Positions 56,661-64,000 of a stretch of DNA of 64,000 bases are shown in pieces. Made by a program: the position numbers and the translations under genes. The notes beneath the pieces are model-generated. The model searched no databases. It had not been told where the DNA came from and was given only the letters and a program-made list of their open reading frames with translations. Source of the DNA: Chryseobacterium arachidis (GTDB taxonomy: Bacteria; Bacteroidota; Bacteroidia; Flavobacteriales; Weeksellaceae); contig NZ_FQUT01000018.1 in the NCBI RefSeq assembly GCF_900129245.1, positions 33,782 to 97,781 of the forward strand, given 5' to 3'. Numbering within the stretch: the stretch's first letter is position 1; each line of letters opens with the position of its first letter.

Positions 56661-57686
56661 TTATTTCGTATTGGCTTTAATTCTTTCTTCAATAATTCGC
56701 CAATCGTAAAAATGAAAAACTCTTCCGTTGCTCATGGCAACAAAAACACCTTTCGGAAATTTTGGACCCAGGTTGATGTTGGTGACCTCAGAGCCGTCAC
56801 TTTCTCTCGTAGAAACAGGAATTTCTGCAATCATACCTTTTGCCGGATTTTCTCTTAAATACACATTAAAAGTATCTTTCTGCTGATTGGAAACCAGGAT
56901 ATAACCCGTGTTTGAAGAAGTTGGATAAATAGAAATTCCTTCTACATCAGATTTGAAATCACCTTTTCCGAAAACGGCTAATTCTTCATTACCTTTTTCC
57001 GGATCTGCATAATATTGATGCACCCCGAATTGCTCGTCGGAATAATAAATATATCCCATTTCGTCATCTACAGCAATACTTTCAATTTCTTTTAAGCCAC
57101 TGTATTTTCCGAATTTTCTTACAACTTCTCCAGTGATTTTTCCTGATTTTTCTCCCAATTTGTATTGCCAAAGATAACCATCGCTCGGCCCTGATTTTCT
57201 TCCGACAACAGCAAAGATTTCTCCGGTTCGAGGATTTTTATACATCGAAATTCCCATAGGGCCACGTTCTGTTTCACCATCAAAAACTGAAAACTCTCCA
57301 ACTTGCTTTAAGTCGGGAAGAGAATACAGTTTTACTGTGTTGGTTTCCCTTTCGGTAGTGGCTGCAATGTCTATTTTTTTTCCATTGAATTCAAAACTGT
57401 ATTCGATATCTACATTATTAGGACGTTTTAATCCTAAGACTTTATTGATGATTTTTCCGTCCAGATCGAAAGCATACAAACCGCCATTCGTATCTTTATC
57501 GGTTCCGATGATGATGCTTTTTGAGACATCCTGAAGGTTGATCCAAATCGCAGGATCATCCGTATCGTACATTACCGTCTCTGTCACGACGGTTGGTTTC
57601 AGTTTTTTTCCTAATTGACTTTGCCCGACACAATTTACTACAAGCGGTAAAATGGATAAAGCTATGATGTAGTTTGCTTTTTTCAT
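56661..57686 (-). CDS. 3-phytase-like beta-propeller lipoprotein
   Basis: A 341-residue protein with a lipoprotein-type signal (LVVNC, Cys19). The motif DTDDPAIW (~41-48), then TDKDTNGGLYAFDLDG (~62-77), and DDEMGYIYYSDEQFGVH (~207-223) identify a calcium-dependent beta-propeller phytase (PF02333-type), which frees phosphate from inositol hexaphosphate. It follows a TonB-dependent receptor gene by 26 bases, so the two form an operon: the phytase acts at the surface or in the periplasm, and the receptor imports phytate or inositol phosphates (inference). No Pho-type operator was identified. Confidence 0.92.
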   Translation of the reverse strand: MKKANYIIALSILPLVVNCVGQSQLGKKLKPTVVTETVMYDTDDPAIWINLQDVSKSIIIGTDKDTNGGLYAFDLDGKIINKVLGLKRPNNVDIEYSFEFNGKKIDIAATTERETNTVKLYSLPDLKQVGEFSVFDGETERGPMGISMYKNPRTGEIFAVVGRKSGPSDGYLWQYKLGEKSGKITGEVVRKFGKYSGLKEIESIAVDDEMGYIYYSDEQFGVHQYYADPEKGNEELAVFGKGDFKSDVEGISIYPTSSNTGYILVSNQQKDTFNVYLRENPAKGMIAEIPVSTRESDGSEVTNINLGPKFPKGVFVAMSNGRVFHFYDWRIIEERIKANTK

Positions 57687-57712
57687 TTAAAATTTTAAAA
57701 ACTTGCTAATTA

Positions 57713-60523
57713 TTAAAAATCAAACTTTACCCCCATGGTAAACCTCGGTCTGTAAAATTCAGCCTGAGCTGTTCTGCTCTGGATTCCCTGATAATACCTC
57801 AACGGCTGATTGGTTAAATTATTCGCTTCAGCAAAGATTCTCAACTGACTCGTAATTTTGTAAGAAGCATTGGCATCCAAGAAAACCTGCTTGTCGTAAT
57901 AACGGTCTTCGAATGAATTTCCTCCCAGTTCATCCACATAATGAGATGCATAATTCATAGAAACTCTTGCCGAAAAACGTTTGTTTTCCCAAGATAAAGA
58001 GCCGTTGAACATGTGAGGTGCCGTTCCAGGAAATCCAACATCTGTTCTTTCCAAACCGTCTTCATTGGTGATTCCTTTTGCTTTTGAATGCGTGTAAGTA
58101 TAATTAACATACACTCCTAACCCTTTCCAGAAAGCTCCCGGAATGAAATCCAACTGTCTTTGTAAAGCGACTTCAAAACCGAAAAGATCTACATTGTCGC
58201 CATTTCTTTGCTGTGTAAAGCTCCAGTTGTTGTCTCCTGTGGGAATCGGGTTGGATTGTCCTGCGAAATCATTGGCGAAGTCGGCTGCAGAATAGTTTTT
58301 TCTGGAATAGGTATAAATAAAGTTCTTTAAATTCTTATAAAATACTCCTCCAGAAAGAATTCCGACAGATTTGAAATATTTTTCTGCCATGAAATCAAAA
58401 TTGTAAGAGTAAGTTGCCTTCAGATTCGGGTTTCCTGCCGAAATAGCTTCGTCTCCTGAAATAACGTTAAGATAAGGAACCAAAGCGTAATAATTCGGGC
58501 GGGCTAAAGCAGTGGTAAATGCGGCACGAAGAACAAGATTCTGAACAGGAACATATTTAAATGACAAGTTCGGGAGGATATTGGTGTAGGTATTTGTATT
58601 CGTGATTTTTCCTACCAGATCTTCTTCATCCAAAACGTAATTTCCTGTGTAATCAATATTGGTGGTTTCAATACGGGCACCGACAATCATTGATAATTTA
58701 TCACTGAAATCCTGATCCCAACGGATGTATCCTGCATAAATATTTTCTTTGGCATTGTAATTTCCGGAAAGAAATTCATCAGGTTTTGATTCTGAATTAA
58801 ATAAACCTGAGTTGAATAAATCCAAGTGTCCTAAATAAGCCGCACTCGCAAAAGTTCCGGGAACATAATTTCCGGGTTGAAAATTGTGTCCGTCAAAATG
58901 AGTAGTCGGAATATTCAGTAGGCTTCCCATATCATCAACAGGTTCGAAAGCAAAATAATCATTTTCTCTTTCTTTGGTTTTCATTCGTAAACGGGCACCG
59001 ACACGGATTCTTCCTTTCTGTTCGTCAATAACCGAAAAAGGAAAACGAAGATTTACTTTAGCGCCGAATTCCTTTTCCTCTGTAAAGCTGTTGGCATCCG
59101 AAAGATCACTGAGTGCATAATTTCCTAAATTGTCCGAACCAATTGGCATAATCATCGGTTTTCTGGGATTTGAAAAGTCAGTTGAAAATGTTAAATCTTC
59201 ACTTTCAAATTCCATAATTCTTTCGTGAGGTTTTTTTTCGCTGGCTATAGCGTAATTCATTGCCCAATCCAAATCGATTTTGGAACCTAATAAATGTTCA
59301 CCTCTCAATGCATAATTCTGAACTTTCTGTCTTTCCAGGCGGGTATTATCATTATTAAAATCTCCGCCTTTATTCTGTCTGGTCATGCTTCCTTCCCAGC
59401 CTGTAATGGCAGTTTCATCAGCATTATAAATCGGATCTATTTTGTACCCTAAAGCATATCGGTTTTCTTTATCGTTCCTGAAATTGTACATGGCAGAAGC
59501 ATAAATCTTGTTTTTTGAATTAAATTCATAATCCAAATTTAAATCAAAACTGTGTCTGATACGGTGCTCGTTGTAATAACGGATTCCCATTTTGCTTACA
59601 TAAGCGGTTTGGGCTGCATCATCGGCAAGGCTCCACGTAGGCTCAATATTATCTGATCCGAAATTATTATTGTTATATGAAAAACTGAAAACGGCTCCTA
59701 ATTTTTTGTTTAAAAAACGGTCTCCATACACCAAACCTGCCGTGTAATTTCCTTTCTCACGAATTGGGCTGTAACCTCCTGCCAACGTTGCCGAAATTCT
59801 CTTTCCGTTCGGGGAAGCTCTTGTAATTAAATTAACGGAACCTCCGATCGCATCGGCATCCATATCCGGAGTAAGGGTTTTATTAACTTCAATCGTGGAA
59901 ATCATGTCCGAAGGAATCAAATCCATCTGAACATTCCTGTTATCACCTTCTGCTGAGGGAATTCTATCACCATTTAATGTGACTGAATTTAAATTAGGAG
60001 CGAGACCTCTGATAATTAAATTTCGTGCTTCCCCCTGATCATTCTGGATGGTAATTCCGGGAACTCTTTTTAAAGCGTCACCAATATTGGCATCAGGAAA
60101 ACGCCCGATCTGGTCGGAAGAAATAACGTTGGTGATATTGGCATTGCTTTTTTGTTTATTTAAAGCTCTTGCCTGGTTTTTCAAAGTTGCTCCGTTTACC
60201 ACAACTTCCTGAATGCTGGTTTCTTTTCTGGCAAAAACAATATTCTGCCGGGTATTTTTATCAGATTCTACCGTTACATTATATTCGTGGGCTCCATATC
60301 CCAGATAATCGATTTTCATGGTGTAATTTCCCGCCGGAACATTCAGAAATACAAAATTTCCGTGATCGTCGGAGGTTGTATAGATATTTCCGGGAGTCAG
60401 GATAATTTTTGCTCCGGGTAATGCGATTTTAGAATCGTCATTAATGTTTCCCGAAACTGTTCCTGTCTGGGCATAAAAGAAAATTGATGCACACAATAAA
60501 ACAGAGGTAAAAATTTTTTTCAC
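57713..60523 (-). CDS. TonB-dependent receptor (phytate operon)
   Basis: A 936-residue protein from a GTG at 60523 (MKKIFTSVLLCASIFFYAQ, a perfect signal peptide). A TTG nine codons further upstream overlaps a promoter-like TAATTTTG (60555-60548 on the minus strand), so transcription probably starts after it. After the signal comes a carboxypeptidase-regulatory-like domain (GTVSGNINDDSKIALPGAKI...), then the plug (IQEVVVNGA, DALKRVPGITIQND, NLIIRGLAPNLNSVTLNGD) and a large barrel ending FTMGVKFDF. It resembles TIGR01782-type receptors, which often have phosphorus- or sugar-related partners. It lies directly upstream of the phytase gene. Confidence 0.9.
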   Translation of the reverse strand: MKKIFTSVLLCASIFFYAQTGTVSGNINDDSKIALPGAKIILTPGNIYTTSDDHGNFVFLNVPAGNYTMKIDYLGYGAHEYNVTVESDKNTRQNIVFARKETSIQEVVVNGATLKNQARALNKQKSNANITNVISSDQIGRFPDANIGDALKRVPGITIQNDQGEARNLIIRGLAPNLNSVTLNGDRIPSAEGDNRNVQMDLIPSDMISTIEVNKTLTPDMDADAIGGSVNLITRASPNGKRISATLAGGYSPIREKGNYTAGLVYGDRFLNKKLGAVFSFSYNNNNFGSDNIEPTWSLADDAAQTAYVSKMGIRYYNEHRIRHSFDLNLDYEFNSKNKIYASAMYNFRNDKENRYALGYKIDPIYNADETAITGWEGSMTRQNKGGDFNNDNTRLERQKVQNYALRGEHLLGSKIDLDWAMNYAIASEKKPHERIMEFESEDLTFSTDFSNPRKPMIMPIGSDNLGNYALSDLSDANSFTEEKEFGAKVNLRFPFSVIDEQKGRIRVGARLRMKTKERENDYFAFEPVDDMGSLLNIPTTHFDGHNFQPGNYVPGTFASAAYLGHLDLFNSGLFNSESKPDEFLSGNYNAKENIYAGYIRWDQDFSDKLSMIVGARIETTNIDYTGNYVLDEEDLVGKITNTNTYTNILPNLSFKYVPVQNLVLRAAFTTALARPNYYALVPYLNVISGDEAISAGNPNLKATYSYNFDFMAEKYFKSVGILSGGVFYKNLKNFIYTYSRKNYSAADFANDFAGQSNPIPTGDNNWSFTQQRNGDNVDLFGFEVALQRQLDFIPGAFWKGLGVYVNYTYTHSKAKGITNEDGLERTDVGFPGTAPHMFNGSLSWENKRFSARVSMNYASHYVDELGGNSFEDRYYDKQVFLDANASYKITSQLRIFAEANNLTNQPLRYYQGIQSRTAQAEFYRPRFTMGVKFDF

Positions 60524-61051
60524 TTTCTCTTTAGATTTAAATTCGAACAAAATTAAATGCTTGTTTAGAAAATGTGTTGACGATAATTTTAAGGTTATTT
60601 TAAAGAATTGTTACGAAACGGAGGTGCTTTCAATACGTTTGTTATGATACTTTTAAATATTTATTAAAATAAATTAAAACTTTTTGCGGCTGAGTTTTCA
60701 AAGAAAATCAGGGAATAAAGATCACTCTATTTAAGAGCCAGTTTAAGTTTTTTAAACATTAAGAATTTAAGCTTAAAAAACTTAATAAATCAATTTATTG
60801 ATTCTCAATGCTTAATTAATAATAGAATATTAGTTAAATCCTTAGTGGTTAATTAAAGAATAAACTGTGTTTATTTCATTTAAGAAAATTTAGATTAAAA
60901 TTTAAACGGGCTCTAATAAAAAATGACTTTTCTCCATAAACAGCAAATTAGATTGTTATTTATGACATAATTAAATTTAAACTGATATTTTTGCAATAGT
61001 GAATGAGTTGATGGGAATTTAGAGGTAATAATTATTTTTAATTCAATCATA
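60524..61051. other. Intergenic region with repeat copy C and a -7 element
   Basis: No gene is seen. It holds repeat copy C (60754-60888). The -7 word TATTTTTG at 60986-60993 probably belongs to the 599-residue gene, but a TTG at the right distance is not visible. Confidence 0.4.
60754..60888 (+). repeat. Dispersed intergenic repeat, copy C
   Basis: Begins AAACATTAAG and ends TTTAAGAAAA. It contains AATCAATTTATTGATT and AATAAACTGTGTTTATT, the same two palindromes as copies A and B with small changes. Confidence 0.8.
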
Positions 61052-62851
61052 ATGATTAAAAAACCTTTGCACAATTTCCATATTCCTGTAATGGGATTGG
61101 CTTATACGATCGACAGTCCGATTCGTGTGGCACAATACGGTATTTCATCCGTAGTTTCTATAATTGATGATGAGATTATAGAGAAAATGAAAAATTTTTA
61201 CCATAAGAAGTTCAATTTGAACTACTTTGGGATTTCTACGAAAACAGAAGATTATCGGGCAAAAAGGATCACTGCTTATCTGGATATGCTCGACGATATT
61301 GTGAATGAAAAGTTTGAGACATTCAAAGAAGAAATTTCCAGAAACAAAACCGCTTTGAAGAACTTTGTGGAAATGCTTCCCAATACTTCTGAAATCAAGG
61401 AAAGCTTACAGAATTTTCTTCATCAAAAAGAAAATATCACTTCTTCCCTAAAAAATTTCGTTGAAACACATCTTGCTCCCGGAAGTATCGATGTTAATAT
61501 CATGACGAAAGTTGACAAAGATAATTTTAATAAGAATGAGCAGCTTCCTATCATGTTTAATGATGCTCATGCTTCTTTGCGCGGCTTTGCCAAGAGTAAA
61601 TTGTCTTCATCGGTTGTACTTTCTGCCGGAATGAACCCTCGTTTATACAGCTATATCGAAGAATTTGATGATTTTTTTCCTAATGAATACGGACGGTTAA
61701 AAAAGAGAATTATTTTAAAAGTAAGTGATTTCCGTTCAGCATTGATACAGGGAAATTTTTTGGCTAAAAAAGGGCTCTGGGTTTCAGAATACAGAATAGA
61801 GTCGGGGTTAAACTGTGGCGGTCATGCTTTTGCGACAGAAGGTTTACTGCTGGGGCCTATTTTGGAAGAATTTAAACTGAAAAAGGATGAATTAATTCAA
61901 TCTGCATATATTTTAATGAACAAAGCTCTGGAACAGAAAGGAAAACAGCCTGCTTTACAACCTCTTGAAATGAAAATTACGGTTCAGGGTGGAGTAGGCA
62001 CGTCAGAAGAGCATGAGTTTCTGTTAAAACATTACAGCGTTGACAGTGTAGGTTGGGGCTCTCCGTTTTTATTGGTTCCGGAAGCAACATCAATGGACAA
62101 TGAAACCCGTGAATTATTGATTAAATCTAAAGAAAACGATTTTTATTTAAGCAATCTTTCCCCTTTAGGTGTACCTTTTAATACAGTGAAAGGAAGCTCA
62201 AACGAAACAATCAGAAAAGAAAAGCAAAAAAGAAACCGCTATGGAAGTTCGTGTCCTAAAAAATTACTGGCTTTAAGCAAAGAATATTCATCAGAAGGAA
62301 TCTGTACGGCTTCTAAGAAATATCAGGACATCAAATTTGCAGAATTGGATGCGGAAAAAGAAAATATAACAGTTGATTTATACAAGGAAAAAAAAGAGAA
62401 TATCACGGAAAAAGCCTGTCTGTGTGTGGGTTTGGTGAATGCAGCATATCTTGAAAATAATATTGAAATAAAGGGTGAAAAGCAGGGAGTCGTTATCTGC
62501 CCGGGACCGAATTTAGCTTTTTTTGACAAAGAAGTTTCCCTTTCGGAAATGGTACGGCATATTTACGGAAACGGTAACATTATTTCTAATCACAACCGCC
62601 CGAATATGTTTATCAATGAACTGAAATTATATGTAGATTATCTTAAAAAAGAGATTGTCGGTTTTTCTGAAACAATTACGAATTCTCAGATTAAAAAATG
62701 GGATACTTTTAAAAATAATCTTCTTCTGGGAATTGAATATTACGAAAATACGTTTAAAGGATCCAACTTTTTCAGGAAAGATGTTAACTTGATGAATCAG
62801 CTTTCGGAATATCGGCTGAGGATTTTGGAGATTGAAATACCTGTAATTTAG
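61052..62851 (+). CDS. Unknown protein with nitronate-monooxygenase-like TIM-barrel features
   Basis: A 599-residue protein. The N-terminus IPVMGLAYTIDSPIRVAQYGISSVVSII resembles the first strand-loop of FMN-dependent nitronate monooxygenase-type barrels. GLNCGGHAFATEGLLLGPI (~249-267) and ITVQGGVGTSEEHEFLL (~308-324) resemble the loops that bind phosphate and substrate in such enzymes. An insertion of ~150 helical residues (60-200) interrupts the barrel. The C-terminal third has conserved-looking cysteines (SCPKKLLAL, GICTASKKYQ, ACLCVGL, VICPGPNL) that could bind metal or an Fe-S cluster. I do not recognise a named family. No signal peptide. It is expressed alone and ends at a terminator. 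Confidence 0.75.
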   Translation: MIKKPLHNFHIPVMGLAYTIDSPIRVAQYGISSVVSIIDDEIIEKMKNFYHKKFNLNYFGISTKTEDYRAKRITAYLDMLDDIVNEKFETFKEEISRNKTALKNFVEMLPNTSEIKESLQNFLHQKENITSSLKNFVETHLAPGSIDVNIMTKVDKDNFNKNEQLPIMFNDAHASLRGFAKSKLSSSVVLSAGMNPRLYSYIEEFDDFFPNEYGRLKKRIILKVSDFRSALIQGNFLAKKGLWVSEYRIESGLNCGGHAFATEGLLLGPILEEFKLKKDELIQSAYILMNKALEQKGKQPALQPLEMKITVQGGVGTSEEHEFLLKHYSVDSVGWGSPFLLVPEATSMDNETRELLIKSKENDFYLSNLSPLGVPFNTVKGSSNETIRKEKQKRNRYGSSCPKKLLALSKEYSSEGICTASKKYQDIKFAELDAEKENITVDLYKEKKENITEKACLCVGLVNAAYLENNIEIKGEKQGVVICPGPNLAFFDKEVSLSEMVRHIYGNGNIISNHNRPNMFINELKLYVDYLKKEIVGFSETITNSQIKKWDTFKNNLLLGIEYYENTFKGSNFFRKDVNLMNQLSEYRLRILEIEIPVI

Positions 62852-62859
62852 ATATAATG

Positions 62860-62889
62860 AAACCTTCAATTGAGTTTGAAGGTTTTTTA
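62860..62889. terminator. Bidirectional terminator
   Basis: Stem AACCTTCAA / TTGAAGGTT (62861-62869 with 62876-62884), followed by T6. It lies between the 599-residue gene and the convergent hypothetical gene, whose stop codon it overlaps. Confidence 0.85.
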
Positions 62890-63360
62890 TTCACCTTCCA
62901 GAATTTTTGTATACTTAGATTCAGCATCGTAATAGTTGGAGTAAAGTATTTTATAATCGTCATATCCATAACTATGCACATAATTGTAACCATCATCATG
63001 AAGAGTATCCTGCATTATTTTTCCCTGATCGACAACAATACAAATTAGATTCTCAATGGGATCGCACTCACGATAATCTGTAAAACTTTGAATCATAAAA
63101 CTATTGATATTGATTGCTGTTATCTTAATCATAAGCTCTCTGGTCTCCTGAGAGATTATATGGCTTTCCATTTGAATCTGATTAATATTTTCGTAGTTTC
63201 TGAAATCATTACGGATATTTTCAATCGATTGACAGTTAAGCGGAATATCTGTATATGGAACTTTTGCACTCCAATCATTTTCATAAAAATGAACGATGTT
63301 TTTTGGAACTGCTATTTTTCCTTTAACAATAATATGGCTGATGAATTTTATTGAAAACAT
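62887..63360 (-). CDS. Hypothetical protein
   Basis: A 157-residue soluble protein rich in Ile, Asn and Tyr, with no signal peptide or known motif. The minus strand has TATATTTG at 63429-63422, a -7 element 62 bases upstream of the ATG, but no paired TTG. The frame occupies an otherwise gene-free stretch and has its own terminator side, so it is probably real. Function unknown. The A+T-rich codon use is reminiscent of the orphan at 30596. Confidence 0.6.
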   Translation of the reverse strand: MFSIKFISHIIVKGKIAVPKNIVHFYENDWSAKVPYTDIPLNCQSIENIRNDFRNYENINQIQMESHIISQETRELMIKITAININSFMIQSFTDYRECDPIENLICIVVDQGKIMQDTLHDDGYNYVHSYGYDDYKILYSNYYDAESKYTKILEGE

Positions 63361-63553
63361 TTAATGATTAATTTATATATCCTTGTAAAAATAGAAAATA
63401 GTGATGCAATATAGCTTTATGCAAATATATTTTATTCTTAAACCAGTTTAATGTTGTTACTTTCCATAAGAATTAAGAAATAGCATAAACAACTTTTTCA
63501 CGTTGAAAAATAGAGCACTAAATACTTTTATAGATTTTTATTGAAAAAATATT

Positions 63554-63583
63554 TTGCCAATATTAAAAATGTTTCTATATTTG
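63554..63583 (+). promoter_or_regulatory. Promoter of tRNA-Ser
   Basis: TTG at 63554-63556, 19 bases, TATATTTG at 63576-63583: an exact match to the Bacteroidota consensus. It lies 34 bases before the tRNA, so the transcript should start near 63590. This is the clearest promoter in the window and the reference against which the others were judged. Confidence 0.78.
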
Positions 63584-63617
63584 CACCACTGAAAACAACG
63601 ATATAATCAGAGTTTAA

Positions 63618-63702
63618 GGAGAGTTGGCAGAGTGGTCGATTGCGGCAGTCTTGAAAACTGTTGACTGTAACAGGTCCGGGGGTTCGAATCCCTCACTCTC
63701 CG
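63618..63702 (+). tRNA. tRNA-Ser (anticodon UGA)
   Basis: An 85-base cloverleaf: acceptor GGAGAGT pairs with ACTCTCC (63695-63701) and discriminator G. The anticodon arm CAGT-CTTGAAA-ACTG has TGA in the loop, so it reads UCA-type Ser codons. A long variable arm (TTGACTGTAACAGG region) and the T-arm GGTTCGAATCC are present. A 3' CCA is not encoded. Confidence 0.97.
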
Positions 63703-63748
63703 CTTAGTATGGAAGTTAAAACTTTCAAAAACGCTTAAAATTCTTTTA

Positions 63749-63783
63749 AAAAGCTGTAATTTAATTTATTACAGCTTTTTTTG
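63749..63783 (+). terminator. Terminator after tRNA-Ser
   Basis: Stem AAAAAGCTGTAAT / ATTACAGCTTTTT with a 7-base loop, then T residues, 46 bases beyond the tRNA. Confidence 0.88.
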
Positions 63784-63839
63784 TGTTTTTATGTGTCGCA
63801 AAATTTTCACAAACGCGGATCAAGTACAAAACTTGTGGA

Positions 63840-64000
63840 CTAAGCAAAAAGTTTTGATAATCTGAACAGGAAAAACGATTTATCTCTTACTCCTCTGAGC
63901 TGTAATCTGAAGTTTTTTATTTTTGCATTAAAGGATTCTGCTGAAGCGTTAGTGCTTCTCTTCTCAAAATAATTAAGAATATCGCTGTAGTGGCGGGTAA
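63840..64000 (-). mobile_element. C-terminal end of ISAon1/ISL3-like transposase (rest off window)
   Basis: The minus strand reads ...TRHYSDILNYFEKRSTNASAE then SFNAKIKNFRLQLRGVRDKSFFLFRLSKLFA and a TAG stop (63842-63840). The motif RS(T)NA.AESFNAKIK..R...RGV is the C-terminus of the DDE transposase domain of the ISL3 superfamily, ISAon1-type, which is common in Bacteroidota. Only the last 53 codons are in the window. The IS end would lie between the tRNA terminator and 63839, but I could not identify its inverted repeat. An IS immediately beyond a tRNA-Ser gene suggests an insertion hot spot. Confidence 0.82.

Overview
The window looks like chromosomal DNA of a Flavobacteriia bacterium close to Chryseobacterium (Weeksellaceae). 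The evidence is low G+C, Bacteroidota-type promoters (TTG, about 20 bases, TAnnTTTG), signal peptides ending in AQ, TonB-dependent receptors, a FucP-like sugar porter, a DUF6261-like gene, and dispersed palindromic repeats of the kind seen in this group. The genus assignment is inference.

Layout: (1) 1-5.6 kb: the edge of a sarcosine-oxidase-like flavoenzyme gene, a lipoprotein alpha/beta hydrolase and a large SWIM/SNF2 helicase. (2) 5.9-24.2 kb, all on the minus strand: a lipid/polyketide cluster. A 2336-residue protein (two nitronate-monooxygenase-like barrels, KS, AT, two ACPs, KR) and a 1411-residue protein (KS, AT, DH, phosphopantetheinyl transferase) together carry most activities of a Pfa-type polyunsaturated fatty acid synthase. 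They are followed by a free ACP, an alpha/beta hydrolase, a glycosyltransferase made of two fused UGT-like copies, two HxxxD acyltransferase paralogues and a small membrane protein. The natural reading is an iterative acyl or polyene synthase whose product is released, glycosylated (perhaps twice) and acylated, giving a glycolipid-like product. The product itself cannot be read from the sequence.

(3) 24.6-30.2 kb: a PQQ-type sugar dehydrogenase, an AraC regulator with an aldo/keto reductase, an atypical SDR, a small OstA/LptA-like protein and a DUF6261-like protein with an unusual hairpin-repeat leader. (4) 30.6-32.4 kb: a very AT-rich orphan gene of unknown function. (5) 32.4-47 kb, minus strand: a sugar-utilisation locus with a TonB receptor, two GH3 glycosidases, two nucleoside-hydrolase-fold proteins, two esterases and a FucP-like porter, but no SusD. 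A Nudix-fold transcription factor and a Nudix hydrolase are divergent from it. Its intergenic gaps are rich in dispersed repeats.

(6) 48.8-56.4 kb: housekeeping and small genes (AsmA-like, AlkB-like, SDR, cold-shock protein, FabH-like ketosynthase, small hypotheticals). (7) 56.6-60.5 kb: a phytase and TonB-receptor operon for phytate phosphorus. (8) 61-64 kb: an unknown TIM-barrel-like protein, a hypothetical gene, tRNA-Ser(UGA) with a very clear promoter, and the C-terminal end of an ISAon1/ISL3-like transposase at the right edge.

A roughly 135-156 bp intergenic repeat occurs three times (9.1, 40.4 and 60.8 kb), with a probable degenerate fourth copy at 5.75 kb. All residue positions are counted or estimated by eye.
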